From: Plantago elongata
Lineage: Eukaryota > Streptophyta > Magnoliopsida > Lamiales > Plantaginaceae
DNA: 24,308 nt
Assembly (NCBI GenBank): GCA_036897095.1
Contig: JAYMSP010002432.1
Span: forward strand, 1-24,308
Direction of reading: 5' to 3'
The position numbers and the translations under genes are program-made. Below are positions 1-9,090 of this stretch, one piece after another; the stretch's first letter is position 1, and every line of letters begins with the position of its first letter. A model generated the notes under the pieces. It worked only from the letters and a program-made list of their open reading frames with translations. It had not been told where the DNA came from and ran no database searches.

Positions 1-2080
1 TCTGGAGTGCAATATTTTGCTAGGCCACTGACCACTTGCCTACATTTTGCATCTCCAGTATCAATCTCTTCAACCAATAAACTGCATTGCACAATGAAAA
101 TCAGAAAACGTTAGTAAGACACTGGCCTCAGTCAATACTAATGCAAGCTTTCACACAAAAGATGTTACAGAGACAGGAAAAATGAATTCAAACTGTTACT
201 TAACACAATTTTTTTTTATCTCCGTGGACATGAGGGGACATCAAGAGCAGAAAGAGCTGAAGCTTATCACAATTTCGAGAACATTTTTAAAGTCCGGGGC
301 TATGAATGAAGTGCAGACTTGAGATGTACAGTAGTTTAGTGCTTCACCTGTCAGCTGATGGATGCTTCCATGCTTTGCGGATAAGACCAATCTGTATTTT
401 CAGTAAACTGACACTTGGTTCTTCATCCTTCTTGTCCGCCTCTTTCTCGGATGATTTTTTCTTATCTGTCGCACCTTGACTTGATCCTTCGGCCTTCTTT
501 TTCTTCTTGTCAACCTGGAACATAGGTATAATATGCCAACATCTCAAGCATACTGAAAATTCTAAGGCAAAATGTTTCGAGTTAAAACACTAAGATAATC
601 AGAAAGAGTATATACAAAGACTTACAGCATCAGCACTCTTGGGTTTAGAAACTATCTCTGAAGTGCTGGACTCTTTTGCATCCTGTGAGGGTTTCTTTGC
701 ATTGTTCTTTAATTTAGAATCTGCTTCCGAACTACTTGCCTCTTTTGTCACTATGTCCTTCCTTACAGATTTAGGTGCCTGGAAGTTTTCAGAAAATAAC
801 AACAATATTACGGCGGGAATAGATACACGAGCTTACTAGTTACATCCACCAAGTTTTCCAAGGGCTTTTACGAGCCAGATCACCACAGGAAGTCATGAAA
901 CAGAAATGATACAGAATAACTCACCGGAAAAACAAGTTGGGGCTTCTGTACAAGAATCTTTTCAAGACGATCAAACTCAACCTTGTTCTGCACTAGAGTT
1001 ACACACCATTCGTGAGGCACAAATTTCACTTACCAAAATAACATTGAAAAAGGGAAGAAAATACAAATGTTCTTTACCTGGATGTAATCAGCCCATCTGA
1101 ATACATGTGGAAACTTAGCTCTATCCGAATCCGAAAGACCAATCTGAAGAACATTAGTTAAATGGAAACAAGGCTGAGTCAATGCCACACCCAATTCTCC
1201 AAGCTACTATGCAAATACGCAGCTTCAAATCAACAGCATGCAAGTGCAGTTGGAGTGTTTGGTTACAAATTGAAATTGAGTTTTCTCAATTCCAATTGAG
1301 TTGGAAAAAAAAATCAATTCCAATTTGTAGTCAAACACCCGGGATATATTTCAATCACAATTCACAACATATGGTACTCTAGAAGTCTAGAACAGTCTAA
1401 CAACATTGAGCCAAAGTATCCCAACGCATAAATTAACAAGATCACATTGACATACCAAAGACGAATGGACCGCCCCAAATACAATCGAATCGGCCGGGGC
1501 CGGAGTGTAACCTTTGCCAGACACAACAGTCTTAGTAGACAACTCCTCATTCAACACAGTGAGGCCCTCAATCGGAGACTTCTTATCCAAAAGACTCTCA
1601 GTGAAGTCTATCCATTTCACCAGCTGCCACAAACATTTTTATAAATTTCATTGTCAAATCTCTAATTCAACACAAAGTATGTGTGATTACGGTAGCTAGA
1701 TTACTAATCAAAACGACTATGTTGTTAACCAGAGTGTCTTATTAATATCATTCATGATTTTATCGACAAAATAGTTCATCTCTAAATAAGTTATCTAAAT
1801 TCAAACACTACTAAACGAACCATTGAAGCATTGAACTAAATTAAAAATTGAAGTACCTCCTCATCATCGTGCGATTTCGAAACTGTTCTGCAAAGGCTTT
1901 TCAAATCACTACTTTCCAAATCTCTGGCATATGGTTCCTGCATAAAAATGAGTGGCAATTCACTGACCAATTTCGATGAAACCAAATGGATTCTTCCAAA
2001 AACCGATAACATACCGGATCCAATGAAAGGTGCTTGCAGAGAGCTGCAAAAATGTTATGCTTCACGTTTACAGGAATCAT
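1..2080 (-). CDS. AIMP1-like tRNA-binding protein (EMAPII/OB-fold), partial at 3' end
   Basis: Seen: eight exons on the minus strand can be joined through GT-AG introns: 2080-2015, 1937-1857, 1623-1456, 1143-1078, 987-925, 778-626, 514-348 and 81-1 (continuing past the edge). They give 281 residues. Exons 1-6 end in phase 0 and exon 7 in phase 2. The start at 2080 gives MIPVNVKHNIFAALCKHLSL. Residues 1-150 resemble the GST-C-like N-terminus of plant AIMP1/Arc1p-type proteins. A Lys/Ser-rich linker follows (about 150-230, with a KKKKK run). The EMAPII-type tRNA-binding OB-fold then begins with AWKHPSADSLLVEEID. Known: such proteins bind tRNA and assist methionyl- and other aminoacyl-tRNA synthetases in the cytosol; the Arabidopsis relative is At2g40660, about 390 aa. 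Inference: about 110 residues of OB-fold lie outside the window. Exon 5 could instead start a few bases upstream at another AG, but 987 keeps phase 0. Confidence 0.88.
1252..1340. mobile_element. 89-bp foldback MITE in an AIMP1-like intron
   Basis: The two ends are near-perfect inverted repeats of about 27 bp: GTGTTTGGTTACAAATTG on the left, and on the right a segment whose reverse complement reads GTGTTTGACTACAAATTG. Only about 35 bp lie between them. It sits wholly within the intron between 1144 and 1455. I saw no clear target-site duplication, so the superfamily is uncertain. Confidence 0.6.
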
Positions 2081-2170
2081 CGTTGTTCGATTTTTCTCAG
2101 ATTTTTTTCGAGCTATTGGAATTATTTCACCATAGGTGAGTAGGGTTCTTCACCGGTTTTTTCAGTCTGA

Positions 2171-2305
2171 TGGGCTTAATGTTTGGGCCAAATTTAGCCC
2201 AAATGAAATGTATACGGATCAATATCGGTTCCTTCGTAGTTCGTATGGATCGAACGACAAGTTTAGATCCGTAGTTTAGTTTAGAATTCTAGTCGGGTAG
2301 GGTTT
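2171..2305 (-). promoter_or_regulatory. Site II cluster plus telo-box upstream of the AIMP1-like gene
   Basis: Three TGGGCY (site II) cores lie within 31 bp: TGGGCT at 2171-2176, TGGGCC at 2184-2189 and the reverse form AGCCCA at 2196-2201. A telo-box (AAACCCTA on the minus strand) lies at 2298-2305. They are 90-225 bp upstream of the ATG at 2080. Known: site II elements (TCP targets) together with a telo-box are typical of plant ribosomal-protein and translation genes in dividing cells, which agrees with the predicted product. Confidence 0.6.
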
Positions 2306-2406
2306 AACTCGTTCTACCTCCAACTATGAGAGGCACATGCGCCATATGGGGTATGCTTTAGTGGCGTGCTCTATTCTCTCTATCCTTACAAAGCGAGAAA
2401 TACAAG

Positions 2407-2553
2407 GATGACTTTGATTTGTTATATTGACGAAATTAGATAAATTCGAAATATTTAAGCATTTTGTACAAAAAAAAAAAATTGAAATATTTGTGAAAAG
2501 CTTTGGAAACTTGTCGGTTTTCTAATTTTTGAAGAGTTTAAAATTTTAATAAG
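2407..2553 (+). repeat. Dispersed repeat, copy 1 (partner at 4122-4325)
   Basis: From GATGACTT through TTTGTGAAAAG, TTTGGAAACTT, TGAAGAGTT and AAAATTTTAATAAG, this segment aligns colinearly with 4122-4325. The partner has roughly 55 extra bases in the middle. Similarity is strongest over the last 72 bp. No coding capacity or terminal structure was seen; it may be an old transposon remnant. Confidence 0.55.
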
Positions 2554-4121
2554 TAATCAGTACGTATTGATGGAGTGTTTGACTATCATTAATAGGAAGT
2601 ATAATTGTATCTTTCTAAGTGTTGCAAGAGGTGGATCATGTGTTCCTATACTACTCCATAAGACTATATGTGAAGTGAAGAGATGTGTTAAATTGTTTCT
2701 ACATCTTTTAATAAACTGAATAAGTAGAATTAAAACGACATAAGTGATTTGTAGTCTCTTTGAAGTTTGATCAAACAGCAAGCACCCATTGAAACAGCTA
2801 GCTATGTTGTTGAGGTATTTGACAACTGAACTGCAAAACGAGCAGTCATGGTCTCTGCTATCTCCGGACATTATACAAAAGATATTTTCCTCCCCTGCCA
2901 TTCCGGACTGATTCCTGGACACATAACTACAAGTCAAGCCTCCACGAGTGTCTATCAAGTGGATCGAATCTCCGGGTATAGATATGTTTTACATTTTAAT
3001 TTAAGTATACAGGTTTCTAAGGAAATATAAGAAGATTGTAACTGATGATCACTGTCAGTCATATAGAACTCCATTTGGTGATTGCATCCTGTATAGTGGG
3101 TTTCCTCTAAACAACTAGCTAGAGTTTTGACTTGCATAAGCATCAGAACACTGAAGTTGCACATACATTGCCCTGATAATTACTTTCATTTTTTTCTTCC
3201 AAAAGTGTATGTATGTTACATCAAATTCCTCTCTCGCTAGGCATTTCCACGTTCATAGCACATGAACACTTTATTTGCACAAACCCAACTTACAGTAAAC
3301 AACGGAATAGGTCGCAAAGTAAACCAATTTCTCATAAGTTCTTCCTATCTATTACTCAAACAGACAAGCAAGTTCAACAGTATAACCATGTACAGTCCAC
3401 CAAAACTCTACAGACATGCCATTTAGACACTAACTCAAATGTATCAACATTCAACAACGTTATAATATATGTGAATGTTAGATTATATAAGCATTAAAAT
3501 AATTTTTTGTTAGAGCAGTTAGATACAAAATATTCAATCATGTTCGGAGGATGAATTGCAATGGAAGATAGGAAAAAATAGCATGCAGTGGAGCACATAC
3601 AGGTGGTATCAGGGTCAAGAGAGGTGATGATAAGCATGCCATCAGTACGTAATCGCACTGGAAGATGCATCCGAACACAAATGAGATTAAGGAAGATATT
3701 AACAATTTTTCAACATCCATTCTAATATTTTGAGATCCAACGTTGCAGTTTGACCATATAATTAATGGAGGTTATGGCCTTATGATTGGATGAGTGTAGA
3801 TTGAAAGCTGGAAGGTAAACTCAGAATTTATCATATCTAACATATAACAACCTCAGTACCAACATAATAGAGAGCCGCGTCATATGAGACTACGCGTAGT
3901 GGTCGAGTTCATCGGTTCTACCTTGAACTATTAACGACAAATGAAGTGTGAATGTGGAATACGAATTAGGTATCACCTGAGTTATACTGGTAAAAAAAAC
4001 TCAAAATCCACCCGACTAAAATCAATCCGAAACTCACCATATGAATTTTTGCAACCTAGTTTTATTAAATGCGCACACCATATGGTTCTGAATCTCAAGT
4101 AAACGGGATGAGAAGTAAGGA

Positions 4122-4325
4122 GATGACTTGATTATTAACATAGATGAAATGAGATGAACTTGGAATTAGGGATTCTTTAAATATTTTGTACTTTTAAAAT
4201 TTCTCATGTCATTTTTAAAAGATAAAATATGAGAAGTACGATTCAATAAATTTTGAAATGTTTGTGAAAAGGTTTGGAAACTTATAGAGTTTCTAACCTA
4301 TTGAAGAGTTCAAAATTTTAATAAG
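4122..4325 (+). repeat. Dispersed repeat, copy 2 (partner at 2407-2553)
   Basis: Same orientation as copy 1. It shares ordered blocks such as GATGACTT, ATTTTGTAC, TTTGTGAAAAG, TTTGGAAACTT and AAAATTTTAATAAG. An insertion in this copy, or a deletion in the other, accounts for the length difference. Confidence 0.55.
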
Positions 4326-4612
4326 ATTCAGTTAGATGATGACAAGCTTGGCAGTGAATAATTCACCTAAACAGTGAAACATATTCATATTGAGAAACTA
4401 AATTTCCAGTATATAGTATGGACACTTATTTGCATCTGGACATGCTTTTTATTTTCCTTTATTGGTAATACAAAGTATATGAAATATATACTTTTTTGGA
4501 CATGTAGAAAGTGCACCTAACCACAATCCCACAATTTCTCACATTAATTTGGTCCTCACAGACTCACAACCATATGTATAAAAAATCTACTTTTGATCCC
4601 CACCGTCACATC

Positions 4613-4815
4613 TAATCATTATAAAACTAGTTAAATGAATCTGAAACTAATTTCAATCATCATGAAACTAGCTTGTTTGATCATGAAACTAATTTTTATC
4701 ATTATGAAACTAGTTTTAATCATCATGGAACTAGCTCAATGAACCTAAAACTATTATTAATCACCATGAAACTTGCTAAAACATTTTAAACTAGTTTTAA
4801 TCATCATGAAATTAG
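4613..4815 (+). repeat. Degenerate tandem array of about ten AATCATCATGAAACTAG units
   Basis: About ten imperfect units of 19-24 bp follow one another, with the core ATCATCATGAAACTAGTTTT. Variants include ATCATTATGAAACTAG, ATCATCATGGAACTAG and ATCACCATGAAACTTG. Unit length varies and no frame is kept, so this is an old minisatellite-like tract and not a coding repeat. Confidence 0.8.
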
Positions 4816-5384
4816 TCGTGGTCGGTCTATTTTTGTGAAGAGCGAAAAGATATTAAATTTAGTATAATAATTATAGTTTATTATTTAATAATTATTGAAT
4901 TATGAATTATAGAAAATAAAAGGATGAAATTGAATTTGAGATGAGAGTAAATGAAGTGGGGTTAAATGATGATGAATTGATGAGGCATGTTATTTCTAGC
5001 CTTTGACACCTACCCACAAGGTAGAAAAGAGAAAACTGTTGAATTATATATCTAACATTGAAAAATGTATATGGACTTTAATGTTAAAAAAAGGTATAGT
5101 TCAGTGTAAATAAACATCCAAATTATATTATGTGAGATCAATTAAGCCATTCGTATGATAATAATTGTTACGCTACTCAATGTCACTTGGAAAGTCCAAT
5201 TTGAAATTGCCTTCTACAGGCTTTATTCATAAAGTAACCACACTCGACACACAACATTCAACAGAGACACAATTCCACTTGAAGTGATGAAAACTTGGAA
5301 TAATTAACGAGTCCAAATGATCCGTAAATGCGTCATGGACTTTGTCACTAACAAGATTTATCAAGAAAAACTATTTACAAGCCC

Positions 5385-5394
5385 TATATAAATA
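5385..5394 (+). promoter_or_regulatory. TATA box of the UGT pseudogene
   Basis: TATATAAATA lies 47 bp upstream of the family-conserved ATG at 5432. Transcription would be expected to start about 30 bp downstream, close to 5416, which leaves only a very short leader. The core promoter therefore looks intact although the gene body is broken. Confidence 0.55.
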
Positions 5395-5431
5395 GATGAC
5401 ACATTTCCCTTTATAATGCAAGTGAAAAATA

Positions 5432-5954
5432 ATGGGTACAATAGTCCTATATCCATCTCCGGGCATGGGATGGGACACCTCATTTCTATGGTGGAACTAG
5501 GGAAATTCATCCTTGATCACCACCCTTCATTCACGATCACCATCCTCAATGTTCCACCTAGTTCAATACTGGCTCAACTGCAGCCTACATTCGCCACATT
5601 TCGACCACCGTGCCCTCCATCACCTTCCGGAACTTACCCGTCGTTCCACTCGACTTCCACTCCTACCCTTCCATGGAATCCATTAACTTTGAAACTCTTC
5701 GCCAAAGTAATGACTAGGTTCGTCATGCACTCGAGATGATCCATGACATTTCCGCCTTCATCATCAACATGTTTTGCGCACCCATTATTCCTATTTCAGT
5801 TGAACTCAAAACCCCCACTTTCTATTTCCTCACTTCGGGTGCATGTGTTCTCGCGCTCGCGTTGCACTTGGTTACAATTGATAGAGACACGACTGAGAGT
5901 TTCAAAGATATGGATGACGTGATTTTTAATGTACCTGGAATAAAACGACTTTGA
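5432..5954 (+). pseudogene. UGT88-type glycosyltransferase pseudogene, 3'-truncated
   Basis: Seen: the sequence aligns with the first ~170 codons of the intact UGTs at 6745 and 10367. Lesions: (1) TGGGA is duplicated in tandem near 5466-5475, shifting frame at codon ~12; (2) one base is lost near 5563, after the VPPS segment; (3) TAG at about 5715-5717 replaces the codon after SND; (4) the catalytic-dyad Asp of IDFF reads Asn (INMF); (5) homology stops after the VPG motif near 5940, so the whole C-terminal UDP-sugar domain with the PSPG box is missing. Residues such as RHALEMIHDISA and FLTSGAC match the UGT at 10367 better than the one at 6745. An alternative ATG at 5416 enters the frame that follows the TGGGA duplication, but the later lesions still break it. 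It cannot encode an active enzyme. Confidence 0.92.
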
Positions 5955-6133
5955 GATTTAACCCTATGTATTGTTTGGTTAGCATTGATTCAAGTTTAAA
6001 ACAATTTCATTTACTATTTATAATTTTAACCGCTTCAGTGTACTTATGTCAATTTTTAAGCGCCTCTGTGCACTACAGTACACAAGAAGTAATTTATAAG
6101 TGGTAAATGTTAATCTCCAATGTTGATGTCAAT

Positions 6134-6205
6134 GTGGCTGTAGTTTAGTGGTAAGAATTCCACGTTGTGGCCGTGGAGACCTGGGCTCGAATCCCAGCAG
6201 CCACA
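6134..6205 (+). tRNA. tRNA-His (GTG), copy 1
   Basis: A 72-base cloverleaf can be drawn. The acceptor stem is GTGGCTG with CAGCCAC (6198-6204). The anticodon stem is CCACG with CGTGG around the loop TTGTGGC, with anticodon GTG at 6167-6169. The T-arm is CTGGG-CTCGAAT-CCCAG and the discriminator base is A (6205). The A-box (TAGTTTAGTGG) and B-box (GGCTCGAATCC) internal promoters are intact. No intron. The extra 5' G of mature tRNA-His is added after transcription. It lies 179 bp past the UGT pseudogene. Confidence 0.96.
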
Positions 6206-6676
6206 AGATATGAAGCTCTTTTTTCCGAAAGAAAAGAAATCCTTAATCGCTCATGAATTAGTTTCTGTAATTTTATTTGTTAAATGATTTTTCATAATTA
6301 ATCCTAACTCACATATGAAAAATAATCAAGAAAATTACAATACAAACATATAACACTCACACTTTTAAATTCATGGTGAAAGTTTTATAAATCATTTTCT
6401 ATTACTAGCAACATACATTTGAAAAACGAAACAGAGTAAGGAATAAATCAAATTTATTCATATCAAGTAGTATTAGTGATCATTCCTACCTGACCTGCCA
6501 AAAGAACACTGCACAACCACACAAATACTCCTATCCATAAGATAGGATAAAATTCCAAAGCTAATAATTCGAACTAGTGGTAACCAAATTGACATGTTGA
6601 CCTATCAAATTGAAATGGAAAATCACAAAATGATTAAATGTAATGTTGGTAATTTGGTATCCAAATGATGTCTATC
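6206..6676. other. Spacer between tRNA-His and the UGT promoter
   Basis: AT-rich sequence with no ORF of note. It presumably holds upstream control DNA for the UGT that starts at 6745. I could not identify a convincing cis-element. Confidence 0.5.
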
Positions 6677-6685
6677 TATATATTA
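6677..6685 (+). promoter_or_regulatory. Probable TATA box of the UGT at 6745
   Basis: TATATATTA lies 68 bp before the ATG at 6745. With a usual spacing of about 30 bp, transcription would start near 6707. That is downstream of the in-frame ATG at 6703, which favours the start at 6745. Confidence 0.45.
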
Positions 6686-6744
6686 TGAACATATTTTGAT
6701 AAATGAAAAAAGAGAATCATAACAACCCAAAGAAAATCAAAGAC

Positions 6745-8151
6745 ATGGGAACAATAGTCCTATATCCATCTCCAGGCATGGGACACCTCATTTCCATGGT
6801 GGAGCTAGGCAAATTCATCCTCAACCACCACCCTTCCTTCACCATTACAATTCTCACCGTTCCATTACCCGTCAACACCGGCTCCACCGCGAGTTATATC
6901 CGCCACGTTTCTGCCACGGACCCCTCCATCACCTTCCACCACTTGCCCACCATTCCACTCGACCTCAACTCCTATCCTTCGATGGAATCCATCATCTTTG
7001 AAACTCTTCGTCGCAGCAATGACGAAGTTCGTCAAGCTCTCGAGACTATCCCGGACTTGTGCATCTTAATCATCGACTTCTTTTGCACCTCGGTTCTTCC
7101 CGTTTCGAAAGAACTCAACGTCCCGACTTACTATTTCATCACTTCTGGTGCTTCTGTAGTCGCTGTTGCTTTATTTCTCGTGACACTCGATAAGAACACG
7201 ACGAAAAGTTACAAGGATATGGGGAATGCGCTTCTGGATGTCCCTGGTTTACCACCAATCCCGGCATCTGACATGTGGATGCCGATACTTGATAGAGAGT
7301 CGACAGATTATAAAGAGTTTCTTAATTGGTCATGCAACATGCCAAATTCGGATGGGATTTTGGTGAACACGTTCGAATCCCTTGAACCGAGCTCTTTGAG
7401 GTCCATTCGAGAAGGAAAATGCAACCCTGATACGAAAACTCCACAAGTTTTCTGCGTTGGCCCGTTATTGAATGGTGGTTCTAATGTCTTGGAGCACGAT
7501 TGTCTAAAATGGTTAGATGCGCAACCAGAGAAGAGTGTTATTTTCTTATGTTTTGGCAGCTTGGGGCTACTCACGGCCAATCAATTGCATGAATTGGCAG
7601 TTGGATTGGAGAGAAGTGGTCATCGTTTCTTGTGGGTTGTACGATCACCCCCATCTGGCGATAAGGCCAGTAGGTTTTTACCACCACCGGAGCCGGATTT
7701 GAATTCGCTCCTTCCAGAAGGGTTTTTGGAACGTACGAGAGGCACTGGGTATGTATTGAAGTCTTGGGCACCACAAGTAGCCGTTTTGAATCACACCTCA
7801 GTAGGCGGGTTCGTCACTCATTGTGGATGGAACTCAGTGCTGGAGGCAGTCTGTGCGGGTGTACCAATGGTGGCATGGCCATTGTACGCCGAACAACATT
7901 TCAATAGGGTGGTGTTGGTGGAACAGATGAAGATAGCTTTAAGTATTACAGAGACGGATGAAGGTCTTGTTACCGCCGAAGAGGTGGTGTGCAGGATGGA
8001 CGAATTAATGGACCCAAGCTCGACGAAGGGAAAGGAAGTGCGTGAGCGGGTTAAGGAAATGAGTTTAGCTGCTAAGGAAGCCATGAGCAATGGAGGTTCT
8101 TCGGTTGCCGCATTGACTCAATTAGCTCAACTATGGAAGCATGGCAAATAG
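6745..8151 (+). CDS. UDP-glucose-dependent glycosyltransferase, UGT88 type (copy A)
   Basis: An intronless gene of 468 aa from Met 6745; an in-frame ATG at 6703 would add 14 polar residues. Chosen start: MGTIVLYPSPGMGHL matches the family N-terminus and lies behind a TATA box. Seen: catalytic His14 (GMGHL), helper Asp111 (IIDFFC), FGSLG in the sugar domain, and a full 44-residue PSPG box at 341-384 running from WAPQ to YAEQ. PSPG residue 22 is Trp and residue 44 is Gln. Known: Gln44 and Trp22 go with UDP-glucose, whereas glucuronosyl UGT88D enzymes carry Arg at 22. UGT88 members glucosylate flavonoids, chalcones and other phenolics in the cytosol. No signal peptide or membrane segment. The length fits UGT88A1 (about 460 aa). 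The acceptor cannot be read from the sequence. Confidence 0.94.
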   Translation: MGTIVLYPSPGMGHLISMVELGKFILNHHPSFTITILTVPLPVNTGSTASYIRHVSATDPSITFHHLPTIPLDLNSYPSMESIIFETLRRSNDEVRQALETIPDLCILIIDFFCTSVLPVSKELNVPTYYFITSGASVVAVALFLVTLDKNTTKSYKDMGNALLDVPGLPPIPASDMWMPILDRESTDYKEFLNWSCNMPNSDGILVNTFESLEPSSLRSIREGKCNPDTKTPQVFCVGPLLNGGSNVLEHDCLKWLDAQPEKSVIFLCFGSLGLLTANQLHELAVGLERSGHRFLWVVRSPPSGDKASRFLPPPEPDLNSLLPEGFLERTRGTGYVLKSWAPQVAVLNHTSVGGFVTHCGWNSVLEAVCAGVPMVAWPLYAEQHFNRVVLVEQMKIALSITETDEGLVTAEEVVCRMDELMDPSSTKGKEVRERVKEMSLAAKEAMSNGGSSVAALTQLAQLWKHGK

Positions 8152-8335
8152 TATGTTAAAATTCATGTGTACGTTGGAATTTATGATTCAAAGTGTGCTA
8201 CATGGCATCATCAGTACTTTATTTAAATTCATCTTGGCGTACTTTTAAAGTGATGAGTCGGTTAATTATAAGTCACCGAATCTATAAATTCCATATACAT
8301 ATCAGATCTATGTAAGCATCAATAGAAATAATTGT
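8152..8335. other. 3' flank of UGT copy A
   Basis: AT-rich sequence following the stop codon. It probably contains the 3' UTR and poly(A) site, and nothing else is recognisable. It leads into the TRIM remnant. Confidence 0.4.
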
Positions 8336-8487
8336 TGTTCAGTTTCATCTTATTCAAAAGCTCAAATTTGTAAAAAGTGTGGAACTAATTCACTTATATT
8401 AATTCGTATAACCTCACTCGTGGACTCATTTCAACCTCATTGAATAGATCCAATAAGTGGATAATTAATATGGGTGCTCATAGTATT
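8336..8487 (-). mobile_element. Remnant of an older TRIM element
   Basis: 8336-8412 is a diverged copy of the 80-bp LTR described at 8488-8974. 8413-8480 matches the start of that element's internal region (for example GTGGATAATTAATATGGGTG). It has no primer-binding site of its own and is interrupted by the younger insertion at GTATT (8483-8487). Confidence 0.7.
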
Positions 8488-8974
8488 TGATAGAATTCCA
8501 TCTCATCTAAAAGCTTGAATTTGTAAAGAGTTGTGGAACTAATCCACTTATATTAATTCGTCTAACACTCTCCTCACTCTTGAGCTCATTTCACCTCATT
8601 GGAGAGACCCAATGAGTGGATAATTAATATGGGTGCAGACGTGATCGTGAGATTCGACCTTGAACCTTCTAGGTTCTTCAATATGACTAAATTCCATCTC
8701 AACTACAAGCTCAAACTTGTTAAGGGTTGTGGAATTTAGTCATATATATTAATACTCCAATAGCTAGTCTCCTGCTCTCGTGGCCGATTTCAACCTCTTT
8801 GGGAAAGTCATTTGAGTGGAAATTTAATATAGGGCGGAGATTGTCTCCGTGGAGATTCGAACCTATGTGGCGTGTGCCTGAGGCTCTGATACCATGATAG
8901 AATTACATCTCATCTAAAAGCTCGAACTTGTAAAGAGGTGTGGAACTAATCCACTTATATTAATTCGTGTAACA
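8488..8974 (-). mobile_element. Complete TRIM retroelement, 487 bp, with 80-bp LTRs
   Basis: Read on the minus strand: 5' LTR 8974-8895 (TGTTACACG to CTATCA); primer-binding site TGGTATCAGAGCC immediately after it (8894-8882), complementary to the 3' end of plant initiator tRNA-Met; polypurine tract GAGTGAGGAGAG (8579-8568); 3' LTR 8567-8488. The LTRs differ at about 5 of 80 positions. A perfect 5-bp target-site duplication, GTATT, flanks it (8483-8487 and 8975-8979). No coding capacity, as expected for a terminal-repeat retrotransposon in miniature that depends on another element for movement. A third LTR-like copy (8684-8762) lies inside. Confidence 0.9.
8684..8762 (-). repeat. Internal LTR-like copy within the TRIM
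   Basis: This segment shares ATTCCATCTCAACTACAAGCTC, TTGTTAAGGGTTGTGGAA and TATATTAAT with the 80-bp LTRs but is more diverged. It suggests a recombined or concatenated TRIM in which an old LTR became part of the internal region. Confidence 0.6.
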
Positions 8975-9090
8975 GTATTAGTACGCATGAAGTGCATTAT
9001 TTCGAGATTAAGAAGTACGATCGATCACAAATCACAATTTCACAATAGCACGTAACTAATGTTTACAGGGCTACTAGCCTAATTACGCAG

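Larger units (their letters stand above)
2306..5384. other. Intergenic, no recognisable gene
   Basis: This is AT-rich spacer. ORFs here are short (at most 133 codons), with no domain I recognise and no supporting splice structure. It contains the related repeat pair at 2407-2553 and 4122-4325, the tandem array at 4613-4815, and a very AT-rich stretch near 4855-4915. Confidence 0.6.

Noticed and set aside
1948..2139. 63-codon plus-strand ORF
   Set aside because: It overlaps exons 1-2 and the intervening intron of the minus-strand AIMP1-like gene, which explains the open frame better.
2557..2958. 133-codon ORF on the minus strand
   Set aside because: No domain, signal or recognisable motif; composition looks like translated spacer; no conserved splice context.
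6703..6744. Upstream in-frame ATG of UGT copy A
   Set aside because: It lies only about 26 bp after the start of the TATA box, probably upstream of transcription start; the 14 residues are absent from the family.
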